From an uncultured Clostridia bacterium (GTDB taxonomy: Bacteria > Bacillota > Clostridia > Oscillospirales > CAG-272), in the NCBI GenBank assembly GCA_937894775.1, contig CALAXC010000277.1, positions 1 through 7,508 on the forward strand: a stretch of 7,508 nucleotides of DNA, given 5' to 3'. The notes beneath the pieces are model-generated. The model had not been told where the DNA came from and did not search any database. It was given only the letters and a program-made list of their open reading frames with translations. Below, piece by piece: positions 1 to 7,327 of the stretch. Position 1 is the stretch's first letter; each line of letters opens with the position of its first letter. Made by a program: the position numbers and the translations under genes.

Positions 1-546
1 ATATGCTTTGGCGATCATTCTCCGATTAACGAAAAAACTGCAGCCGCTAAAGCAGGGCTGGGAATAATTGGTGAGCACAGTTTGCTGATAACTCCTAAAC
101 ACTCATCGTACGTATTTCTGTTTGAGATAATTAGCGACATTGAGTGCAACAATCAAGCGATGGATATTCTTTCGTGTGAAAAATGCGGAAAATGCAAAAA
201 CGCGTGCCCTGCAGATTTTTCTGATAAAAAGACTTGTCTTTCTGCAATATCTCAAAAGAAAGGCAACCTTACAGAAAATGAGACTTCTCTGATCAAAGAA
301 TCTTCTTGCGCTTGGGGGTGCGACATCTGCCAAGAAGTGTGCCCACACACTAAATACGCAAAATCACAAGGTACAATTTATACAGACACACCTTGGTTTA
401 ACAACAACGTATTAAACAACGCTTCCGAAGAGAGCGTAACCGACGTACATGATTTTCAATTAAGAGCGTACAGTTGGCGAGGATGCGCTACAATTTTGAG
501 GAATATTAGTATTATTGATTCAAAAACAAACGGTAAAAATAAATGA
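1..546 (+). CDS. QueG-like double [4Fe-4S] cluster protein (epoxyqueuosine reductase family), 5' end missing
   Basis: The frame is open from the first base, so the gene starts outside the window; 181 C-terminal residues are present. The TTG at 82 lies inside a conserved segment and is not the start. The fragment opens with a QueG-type stretch (KAGLGIIGEHSLLITP) and then has two ferredoxin-like clusters: Cys 59, 62, 65 and 69 of the fragment (CxxCxxCxxxCP), and Cys 103, 107, 110 and 114, the latter within the QueG hallmark GCDICQEVCP. Near the end AYSWRGCATILRN matches the family's typical close. QueG is a cobalamin-dependent cytoplasmic enzyme that makes the last step to queuosine in tRNA. 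This protein ends soon after the clusters and lacks the HEAT-like C-terminal domain of E. coli QueG, so it is the short form; the exact substrate is inferred only. The stop TGA overlaps the addB start (ATGA), so the two are probably co-transcribed. Confidence 0.85.
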   Translation: MCFGDHSPINEKTAAAKAGLGIIGEHSLLITPKHSSYVFLFEIISDIECNNQAMDILSCEKCGKCKNACPADFSDKKTCLSAISQKKGNLTENETSLIKESSCAWGCDICQEVCPHTKYAKSQGTIYTDTPWFNNNVLNNASEESVTDVHDFQLRAYSWRGCATILRNISIIDSKTNGKNK

Positions 547-3500
547 TATATTTTATTTATGGAAATCCCGGAACGGGTAAAACTGAAGTAATTTTTAAAA
601 GACTTGAAGAAGATGCCGCCAATGGCAAGAATGCAATTTTAATTGTTCCTGAACAGATGACGGTCACGTTAGAGCGTGATTCGCTGCGCAGGCTTCCCCC
701 GTCTGCGCAACTTCATATTGAAGTACTGAATTTTACTCGTCTTGCAAACAAACTTTTCCGCATATATGGCGGAATTACGTATAACTATGCTACACCTGCG
801 ATCCAGAAACTTTTAATGTGGCAAGCAGTGAAAACCGCGGGACCGTTTTTGACAGAATATCAGATTAGCAGAAATGACGATAGAGCGCTTGCTGAATCTA
901 TGTTAGCGATATACAAGGAATTTACTGCTTCGGGGATCACATTTGAATCAGTCGAAAAATTTTCCGAATCAATGCCGGATTCCGTTTTATCAAATAAGCT
1001 CAAAGATATTGCAACCGTATGCGCTATATACTCTAACCTGTTAAACGAAAGATTTTCTGACGAGAACAATGAATTATATCGTTTATCAAAACTTTTGGAA
1101 GAAGAAAATTGCTTTGCTGATACCAACGTTTACATAGACGGCTTTTCAAGCTTAACCAACCTTGAGCACAGTATTATCAAATCCATCTTCCGTCAAGCCG
1201 ATAACTGTTTCATTACCATCGGTATACCTTATCCAGGATTCAAAGGGATAGATACAGTATCCTTGAAACGCTTTTCTGAAATTCTCAGACATGATTGTGC
1301 CTCACTCGGTATTACTTCTAAAACCATTGAACTTACTGAAAATCACAGAACAAATTCAGATGCTTTAATGATACTTAGCACAGATCTTTGGAAACTTGAT
1401 TCCGTTCTTCCACAAGAAGTAAACATCGAAGCAAATCAAACTATCGAAGTATATCGCGCAGCTGACATTTACGATGAATGTGAGTTTGCGTCTGCTAAAA
1501 TCAAGAAGCTAATTGAATCAGGTTACCGTTATCGTGACATTTCGATAATTGCACGCGATGCAGAAAAGTATCGCGGAATTATTGACCTGGCTCTTGAAAA
1601 CTTTGATATTCCCTATTTTATTTCAGACAAAACTGACCTTTCTCTTTCTCCGTTATCCAGATTGGTTCTTTCCGCGCTTAGAATCGCAGCATACGGTTGG
1701 CAAAGATCCGATGTAATAACTCACTTAAAAACCGGACTTTGCGGGATCTCTACTCACGATGCGGATATTTTTGAGGCTTATACCGCTAAGTGGAAGATAT
1801 CAGGAAAAAAGTTCTTAACCGAGTCAGATTGGAATATGAATCCCGAAGGTTATTCAATAAACAAAACCGAAAGAGGCGAAAAAATCCTTGCAATTGCTAA
1901 CAAAGTAAAGAACAGTTTTATTGTCAAACTAAAGCTATACGTTGCTGAGTTAAAAAGCGCCACTTCTTACAAAGATCTGTCCATTGCAACTTTGAATTAT
2001 CTCGACAAGCTTGATGTTTGCTCCTCATTGCGTATCATTGCTTTAAGATATATCGATATGGGTAAAGTACGAGAAGCTAGTGAATTTGTCAGGATATATG
2101 ACATCTTTATTGATGCACTCGATTCAATCTGTGAAGCAATGAATCCGGACGAGCAACCGGACATTATTACGTTTTCAACAGCTGTAAGAACTGTACTTGA
2201 AAACACCGAGCTCGGTTCCATCCCCACCTCTCAAGATGAGGTTATGATCGGTTCTGCCAATATGATGCGAGCTGACAACGCAAAGTGTGTTGTTTTGCTT
2301 GGAGCTTGCGACGGAGATTTCCCCGCAAATGTGCAAAGTTCGGGGCTTTTGACAGATACTGAGAGAGACTATTTGATAAATCACAATATTGCGATTTCCG
2401 GAGACCGCGAGCTCCGTGCCTCCGATGAACTATATTACTTCCGCCGAGCCGCGTCTGCGCCTTCTCAACATCTTATAGTTTTTACAAGAGCCGATAGTGA
2501 ACCTTCTATTGCGCTTTCTCGAATCACCGCGCTATTCCCCGATATCGTTATCAAGGAGACTTCAGAAGATCTTTATACTAAGCTGTCCTCATACAAAGCA
2601 CTATCGGAATACTATCCTTTGTTTGAAGGAACCTCAACGGGTAAAGCAATAGAGATTTTGCTGAAAAACAGTACCGACGAATACCATACTCATACAGGAG
2701 ACGGCATATCTGCAGTTTCCGACGTTATAGATCCGCAAGTTGTCAATATGGCAATTGGCAAACAATTGCGCATCAGTCAGTCTAAAATCGAAGAGTTCAT
2801 CAAGTGCAAATTTGCTTACTCTTGCAAATATTATCTCAAGCTTGACGACGGCAAAATAGCCGAGTTTGCTTATAACAACATCGGCACTTTTGTTCATGCA
2901 ATACTAGAAAAATTCTTATTCTTTGTATTTGTATCCAACAAAGGCATTTATCCTGAAGGTAAAGAAAAGAATGCTGCTATAGATAATATCATCAGTTCTT
3001 ACCTATCGGAATTATTACTTGATGAACATGAAAAAAGCAACGCAAGGTTGTTCCATCTTATTGATAGACTGAAGACTCTTTCGGTACTGTTGATTGATGA
3101 TCTGCTCAATGAATTCTCTGACAGCAGTTTTGTTCCGCGATACTTTGAACTCCCTATCGGAACCAAAGAATTTCCATCAATAGCTGTATCGTTAAACAAT
3201 GGAACAGAACTAACGCTCAACGGTATCATAGACAGAGTAGACATATACAAAGACGGTGATAACGTATATCTGCGTGTCGTTGACTACAAAACCGGAGACA
3301 AAACATTTTCACTGTCAGATATCGCTGAAGGAAAGAATCTGCAGCTTTTGCTTTATATTTTCTCACCTACGAGCAACAAAAGAATAAGGGAAAAATCCAA
3401 CGAAAAAATTATACCTGCAGGGATTACATATCTTTCAGCCGTTCCTTCAAAAGTCAAGGCAAAAGGTTTTCAAGATAGTGCTAACACAAAAAAATCTGCT

Positions 3501-3788
3501 ATTGCAGAAATCAAGCGTAGTGGACTTATCATTGACGATAAAAAAGTCTTGAACGCTCTCAGTCACTCATCACAAAGCAGATATTTAATGTCTTCGCCGC
3601 GTAAGCGTTCAACAGTATCAGAAGAAGAATTCAATAAGTTATTCAATCAAGTTAACGAGGTACTCGTTTCAATCGGAAACGAAATTCTCTCAGGAAATGC
3701 AAATGCTGTCCCAAAAGAAGGCGGCGACGCTTGCAAATATTGCAGTTATGCTTCAATTTGCAGAGCAGCAGAAAAGAATGACAAGTAG
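543..3788 (+). CDS. addB: AddB, helicase-nuclease subunit B (ATP-dependent deoxyribonuclease)
   Basis: AddB is one of two subunits of the AddAB helicase-nuclease, which unwinds and trims double-strand DNA ends until it meets a Chi-like site and then feeds RecA. The 1081 residues are near the usual AddB length (about 1150). Walker A GNPGTGKT is at residues 7-14, followed by the AddB-typical IVPEQMT. The C-terminal RecB-type nuclease domain shows GIIDRVD (Asp897) and VVDYKTG (Asp914, Lys916). The family's Fe-S cluster that pins the nuclease domain is visible as Cys755 plus Cys1064, Cys1067 and Cys1073 (CKYCSYASIC). The start ATG overlaps the stop of the upstream gene and has no strong Shine-Dalgarno, which suggests translational coupling. 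The gene ends in TAG; reading through it would add 36 codons overlapping addA, so TAG is a true stop here. It appears intact. Confidence 0.97.
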   Translation: MIYFIYGNPGTGKTEVIFKRLEEDAANGKNAILIVPEQMTVTLERDSLRRLPPSAQLHIEVLNFTRLANKLFRIYGGITYNYATPAIQKLLMWQAVKTAGPFLTEYQISRNDDRALAESMLAIYKEFTASGITFESVEKFSESMPDSVLSNKLKDIATVCAIYSNLLNERFSDENNELYRLSKLLEEENCFADTNVYIDGFSSLTNLEHSIIKSIFRQADNCFITIGIPYPGFKGIDTVSLKRFSEILRHDCASLGITSKTIELTENHRTNSDALMILSTDLWKLDSVLPQEVNIEANQTIEVYRAADIYDECEFASAKIKKLIESGYRYRDISIIARDAEKYRGIIDLALENFDIPYFISDKTDLSLSPLSRLVLSALRIAAYGWQRSDVITHLKTGLCGISTHDADIFEAYTAKWKISGKKFLTESDWNMNPEGYSINKTERGEKILAIANKVKNSFIVKLKLYVAELKSATSYKDLSIATLNYLDKLDVCSSLRIIALRYIDMGKVREASEFVRIYDIFIDALDSICEAMNPDEQPDIITFSTAVRTVLENTELGSIPTSQDEVMIGSANMMRADNAKCVVLLGACDGDFPANVQSSGLLTDTERDYLINHNIAISGDRELRASDELYYFRRAASAPSQHLIVFTRADSEPSIALSRITALFPDIVIKETSEDLYTKLSSYKALSEYYPLFEGTSTGKAIEILLKNSTDEYHTHTGDGISAVSDVIDPQVVNMAIGKQLRISQSKIEEFIKCKFAYSCKYYLKLDDGKIAEFAYNNIGTFVHAILEKFLFFVFVSNKGIYPEGKEKNAAIDNIISSYLSELLLDEHEKSNARLFHLIDRLKTLSVLLIDDLLNEFSDSSFVPRYFELPIGTKEFPSIAVSLNNGTELTLNGIIDRVDIYKDGDNVYLRVVDYKTGDKTFSLSDIAEGKNLQLLLYIFSPTSNKRIREKSNEKIIPAGITYLSAVPSKVKAKGFQDSANTKKSAIAEIKRSGLIIDDKKVLNALSHSSQSRYLMSSPRKRSTVSEEEFNKLFNQVNEVLVSIGNEILSGNANAVPKEGGDACKYCSYASICRAAEKNDK

Positions 3789-3792
3789 AGGA
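3786..3792 (+). promoter_or_regulatory. Ribosome binding site of addA, overlapping the addB stop
   Basis: TAGAGGA sits 7 bases before the addA ATG at 3800 and contains the addB TAG stop. It supports this start choice, which also places the Q-motif (FTKAQ) at residues 3-7 as in other AddA/UvrD-type helicases. Confidence 0.7.
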
Positions 3793-3799
3793 TGTATAT

Positions 3800-6706
3800 A
3801 TGGAATTTACAAAAGCTCAAAAGCTCGCAATAGATCTTCGCAACAGAAATATACTTGTATCTGCTGCTGCCGGATCAGGCAAGACCGCTACGTTAACCGA
3901 AAGGATTATCAGACTTCTTACTGACCCGGAACGTCCCGCTGAAATCACTTCTATGCTTATCGTTACCTTCACCAGAGCTGCGGCTGCAGAGCTCAGAAGC
4001 AGAATCTCACGTGAACTCGGCAAAGCACTTGCTTTGAATCCTTCGAATTCTTTCCTATCTAAACAACTCACTTCGCTGGGAAGCGCCGATATATGCACAA
4101 TCGACTCATATTATCTCAATCTTGTCAGATCAAATTTTCAACGACTCGGTTTGCCAGCAAAATTTAGGTTAGCTGATGAAACCGAGTTGAAAATTCTGCG
4201 TCACGAGGTAATGAATGCTGTAATTGAAAGGCGTTATAGGACGGACGACAAATTCTCAGCATTTGCTGATGAAATAACAACCGCACGGAGCGAAACAAAG
4301 TTAGCAGACACTCTCCTTGACGTATACTATAAAACACTTACACTCCCCAACGGAACTGATTACCTTCGTTTCTGCGCTGAATCATACATAAAAGATATTG
4401 ATTCAGATTTTTTTTCTACCCCAACCGGCAAGCAAGTTCAAGCTTACGTTTTGGAGGTAATCGAATATCTGATAAAACGGTGCAACAGATTGCTCGGTAT
4501 GATCGAATCTGACAGTTCCGCTGCTCCATATGGACCAGCTATCTCTGCAGATCTTGATTTTCTGACGAACTTTAAATCGCTTCTCCACAACGGCTCTTAT
4601 GCTGAAGCACGCGATGTGATATATGATTATTCACCTGTTAATCTTGGTAAAATCTCTGCAACATCTAAAAGCGAATTCACCGAATCTGTTAAGACTGAGC
4701 GAACCGCTATTAAAGACAAAATAATCAAGCTCAGAGATCGTGAATTCTCGGTACTTCCTGAAGATATTAGGGAAATATGTTCTACAAGTGCTACACTTTC
4801 AATAAAAATCGCTGAAGTTCTCGGTGATTTTATTTCAGCTTACAATACCGAGAAGACCGCTAATTCTGTTTGTGAATTCTCTGATTTAAGAAAATATGCA
4901 CTCAATCTTTTAACAGACAGCAATGGTAATCCAACACAGATAGCTCTCGAAGAGCAAAAGAAATACTCGCATATTTTTGTTGATGAGTATCAGGATACAG
5001 ACACTGTTCAGGATTTCGTGTTCAATACAATATCCAACGGTTCAAACCTCTTTTTTGTCGGAGATATAAAACAAAGTATATATTCCTTTAGGGGTGCGGA
5101 GCCTTCGGTTTTTGCTCATTACAGAAAGAGTTATCTTCCAGCAACCGATTGTGATAACGCAGACAACACCCCTCTATCCGTCTTTATGTCCGAGAACTTC
5201 AGATGTTCACCCAACATTATATCTTTTACCAATGCAGTTTGTTCCTATCTATTTCGCGAGTGCGAGACGGACAATAAAGGTATAGGATACGTAAGCCAAG
5301 ACGATCTTATTGCCTCAAGAAATCCGCCGTACTCCGATGATAAAGTCAACATAGTTCTATTGGATACGGACGATGACGGAGATACCTCAGATCCGTCATG
5401 CCGATATATATTATCCGAAATAAAAAGCATTCTAAAAAACAGAGTCAAATGTGATGGAAATAAATATCTACCTAAAGACATAGCAATTTTGACACGGTCA
5501 AATAAGGAGGCCTCAAAGATAGCTGATGCATTGGCAAAAGCAGGAATACCATATGCCAACAGCACAGGCAACGATCTGTTTGAAAATTCAGAAGTACTTT
5601 TAATGTTTTCTTTACTGTCTGCAGCCGACAACCCTCAAAGAGACATTCCTCTGGCGGCAGTATTACGCTCTCCGATTTTTGGCTTTACTTTGAGCGAATT
5701 GGTAAAAATCAAATTCGGAAGAAAAGATATTTCGCTATACGATTCCATCTGTGAATATGCAAATTCTGACGAAAGCGATGTAACACTTCGGGAGAAGTGC
5801 AATCGAGCCGTTAGAAGAATTGACAAATACAGAACCGAAGCAGAAGCTGTGCCGGTTCATCTGTTTATAAGATTCTTGTGGAAGGATACAAATGCGCTAA
5901 TGTATGCAGGATCAGACAAAGAGTCAAAGAAACGAACACCTACAGAGCGCAGAAGGAACCTTAGAAAATTCTATGACTATGCACGCAGGTATGAAGCATC
6001 TTCATATAAAGGATTACATGATTTCGTTGAATATGTCAGCGGAATTATCTCGCAAAACACTAAAATTGCAGACGAAGACGCAGCAACAAGCAATACTGTC
6101 AGAATAATGACTGTGCATAAATCAAAAGGTCTGGAATTCCCCGTTGTGTTTCTCTACGGTGCCGATAAGGTAATTTCTGATCAGGATTCCAAAAAGAATA
6201 TGATCTTTTCGCCAAATGAAAACATAGGTATTGCTTTTAAAATTTCTGACAGTACCGGACTTGGTCAAATTGATTCGCCTTATCGAATTGCATTGTCAAA
6301 CAGAACCGTTGAAAAATCCGCCGAAGAAGAAATACGTGTACTTTACGTAGCATTAACACGAGCAAGAGACATTCTATATGTTATAGCTTCCGGTAAATCA
6401 GGATTCGCTGAAGAAAGGCTTCAAAATGCTATCGACAAAGAGGCTGCAGAGCTCGAAGGTAAATTTATTACCAATGAAAGAATGGTTGCTCCAGTAGAAA
6501 CCACATATGACTTCGGTGCTCTTATGGAAGAGTTCCAGTCTATCGTAGGCAAATTAATGGAACGCGATTCTGCGGTAAATGGTCCGAAGATTACTGCTGT
6601 TATTGATAAATATTTAGGCAAAGGCAAGAAGATTGCCGAAGCTAAACCTGAACAAGCAGAGTTTATTTATCTAATCGTTACAGAAATTAAAGACACAATT
6701 ATGTAA
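3800..6706 (+). CDS. addA: AddA helicase subunit, nuclease domain missing and replaced by a foreign in-frame tail
   Basis: AddA is the 3'-5' motor (UvrD/Rep superfamily 1) and second nuclease of AddAB. Motifs seen in order: Q-motif with Gln7; Walker A AAAGSGKT at 22-29; motif Ia IVTFTRAAAAELRSRI near 54-69; DEYQDT at 395-400; GDIKQSIYSFRG from 421; SENFRCS at 464-470; TVHKSKGLEF with His773; and motif VI VLYVALTRAR ending at 856. Known AddA proteins are about 1200 residues and carry a RecB-type nuclease domain ending in a DYKT-like motif. Here the protein has 968 residues, no DYKT-type motif exists, and AddA resemblance ends near residue 864. Residues about 868-968 look unrelated to AddA and like a phage protein end. 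If expressed as read, it could be a motor without its nuclease; a sequence chimera is an equally serious explanation. It follows addB by 11 bases in the same operon. Confidence 0.93.
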   Translation: MEFTKAQKLAIDLRNRNILVSAAAGSGKTATLTERIIRLLTDPERPAEITSMLIVTFTRAAAAELRSRISRELGKALALNPSNSFLSKQLTSLGSADICTIDSYYLNLVRSNFQRLGLPAKFRLADETELKILRHEVMNAVIERRYRTDDKFSAFADEITTARSETKLADTLLDVYYKTLTLPNGTDYLRFCAESYIKDIDSDFFSTPTGKQVQAYVLEVIEYLIKRCNRLLGMIESDSSAAPYGPAISADLDFLTNFKSLLHNGSYAEARDVIYDYSPVNLGKISATSKSEFTESVKTERTAIKDKIIKLRDREFSVLPEDIREICSTSATLSIKIAEVLGDFISAYNTEKTANSVCEFSDLRKYALNLLTDSNGNPTQIALEEQKKYSHIFVDEYQDTDTVQDFVFNTISNGSNLFFVGDIKQSIYSFRGAEPSVFAHYRKSYLPATDCDNADNTPLSVFMSENFRCSPNIISFTNAVCSYLFRECETDNKGIGYVSQDDLIASRNPPYSDDKVNIVLLDTDDDGDTSDPSCRYILSEIKSILKNRVKCDGNKYLPKDIAILTRSNKEASKIADALAKAGIPYANSTGNDLFENSEVLLMFSLLSAADNPQRDIPLAAVLRSPIFGFTLSELVKIKFGRKDISLYDSICEYANSDESDVTLREKCNRAVRRIDKYRTEAEAVPVHLFIRFLWKDTNALMYAGSDKESKKRTPTERRRNLRKFYDYARRYEASSYKGLHDFVEYVSGIISQNTKIADEDAATSNTVRIMTVHKSKGLEFPVVFLYGADKVISDQDSKKNMIFSPNENIGIAFKISDSTGLGQIDSPYRIALSNRTVEKSAEEEIRVLYVALTRARDILYVIASGKSGFAEERLQNAIDKEAAELEGKFITNERMVAPVETTYDFGALMEEFQSIVGKLMERDSAVNGPKITAVIDKYLGKGKKIAEAKPEQAEFIYLIVTEIKDTIM
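6401..6706 (+). other. In-frame tail of addA resembling the C-terminus of a phage nucleotide-binding (Sak4-like) protein
   Basis: About 100 residues after AddA motif VI. The stretch reads through FAEERLQNAIDKEAAELEGKF, then an acidic helical segment, then VIDKYLGKGKKIAEAKPEQ and a short close. From memory this resembles the last part of phage P-loop ATPases (Sak4-type single-strand annealing helpers) that lie just upstream of the zinc-binding protein and DnaB genes in Clostridia phages; I could not search to confirm it. The downstream genes fit that order. No plausible separate start with a ribosome site is evident, so if it is phage-derived, its N-terminal ATPase part has been lost at the junction. 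It contains no TAG codon and uses CAA/CAG for glutamine. Its GC by hand count (about 40-45%) resembles addA more than the AT-rich genes downstream, which leaves the origin open. Confidence 0.5.
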
Positions 6707-6713
6707 TTCATAG

Positions 6714-6736
6714 GCCCAGAGAGAATATCTCTGGGC
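6714..6736 (+). terminator. Intrinsic terminator hairpin after the addA-fusion frame
   Basis: A perfect 9-bp stem, GCCCAGAGA pairing with TCTCTGGGC around a 5-base loop (GAATA), begins 7 bases after the stop at 6704-6706. It is followed by TTGACTTTTT, an interrupted T-tract. The stem is strong enough for Rho-independent termination. It separates the upstream frame from the phage-type genes. Confidence 0.8.
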
Positions 6737-6765
6737 TTGACTTTTTATAAAAATTATGTTATAAT
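6737..6765 (+). promoter_or_regulatory. Near-consensus sigma-70/sigma-A promoter for the phage-type genes
   Basis: -35 TTGACT (6737-6742), a 17-bp spacer and -10 TATAAT (6760-6765), with an extended -10 TG at 6757-6758. Transcription should start near 6772, about 28 bases before the next gene. The -35 box begins directly after the terminator stem and shares its T-tract, so stop and restart of transcription are packed into about 50 bases. Confidence 0.8.
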
Positions 6766-6786
6766 ATATATGTAAGAAAATTATAA

Positions 6787-6794
6787 AAGAGGTG
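6787..6794 (+). promoter_or_regulatory. Ribosome binding site of the zinc-binding phage-type gene
   Basis: AAGAGGTG, 5 bases before the ATG at 6800. The identical octamer precedes the next gene at 7305-7312, which supports both starts and a common origin of the two genes. Confidence 0.75.
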
Positions 6795-6799
6795 TTCAA

Positions 6800-7327
6800 A
6801 TGGCTCATAAAGTTAAATGTTTGTATTGTGGAGCAACTTTTGATAGAGATAAAACTCCGTGTGAACAAGTGAGTGCAAAGCGATATGCTCATATTGAATG
6901 CTCAAAATTAGTTAGAGAAAATGCTGAAAAAGAAAAACGAGATAAAGAAGCATTAGAAAACTATATTAAAAAATTATTTAATGTAGATAGTATTAACAAT
7001 CGTATTCAAAGATAGATAAACTCATATATTAAAGAATATCAATATAGTTATTCTGGTATCTTAAAAGCCTTAATTTATTTTTTTGAAATAAAAAATAATT
7101 CTATTGATAAGGCAAATGGCGGAATTGGTATAGTTCCGTATGTTTATCAAGATGCGTATAATCATTATTATAATTTATGGTTGACTAATCAAAAAAATCA
7201 ACAGAAGTTAATTACAAATGATTATGTGCCCACAGTTAAAGTAGTGAAAATACCTGTGCCGCAAAAGAAAGTAAAAGTTCGTAAAAAATTCTCGTTTTTA
7301 GATGAAGAGGTGTCCGATGAGCAGTAA
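6800..7327 (+). CDS. Small phage-type zinc-binding protein with one in-frame TAG (read through, probably as Gln)
   Basis: A hypothetical phage protein, 175 residues when the TAG at codon 72 is read as an amino acid and the TAA at 7325-7327 as the stop. The N-terminus has Cys7, Cys10, His31 and Cys34 (CLYC ... HIEC), a likely zinc-binding site. A charged Lys/Glu helix follows at about 36-60. The part after the TAG is aromatic-rich (YIKEYQYSYSGILKALIYFF), contains NGGIGIVPYVY, and ends in a basic stretch before FLDEE. I recall uncharacterised Clostridia phage proteins with this whole layout, so both halves belong to one protein. No ATG occurs in frame after the TAG from which the second half could start. 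The gene has its own promoter and ribosome site and overlaps the helicase gene by 11 bases. A role in DNA replication is suggested only by position. If TAG is a stop, it is a 71-residue fragment. Confidence 0.8.
7013..7015 (+). other. In-frame TAG codon, probable reassigned amber (Gln)
   Basis: Context is IQR-TAG-INSYIKEY at codon 72. The frame stays open for 103 more codons with protein-like, family-like sequence. As I recall the family, Gln or a similar polar residue stands here. CAG to TAG is a single C-to-T step. Confidence 0.75.
7305..7312 (+). promoter_or_regulatory. Ribosome binding site of the DnaB-like helicase gene
   Basis: AAGAGGTG lies within the end of the preceding gene, 4 bases before the ATG at 7317. 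It marks the start of a gene whose 13th codon is TAG, arguing that translation is meant to begin upstream of that TAG. Confidence 0.75.

Noticed and set aside
82..546. Independent short gene starting at TTG 82
   Set aside because: The frame is open upstream to base 1 with QueG-type sequence, so this is the interior of a longer gene cut by the window edge.
5245..5631. Antisense frame of 128 codons within addA
   Set aside because: It lies opposite clearly conserved AddA sequence, its product looks low in complexity and Ser-rich, and it has no ribosome site or family resemblance.
6371..6430. Prophage att site within addA
   Set aside because: No tRNA, integrase or recognisable repeated core is visible, and the phage side of the join is a replication module rather than an element end.
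6671..6892. Minus-strand frame across the terminator and promoter
   Set aside because: It runs through the hairpin, the promoter and the start of the zinc-protein gene and has no recognisable product; it is a chance frame in AT-rich DNA.
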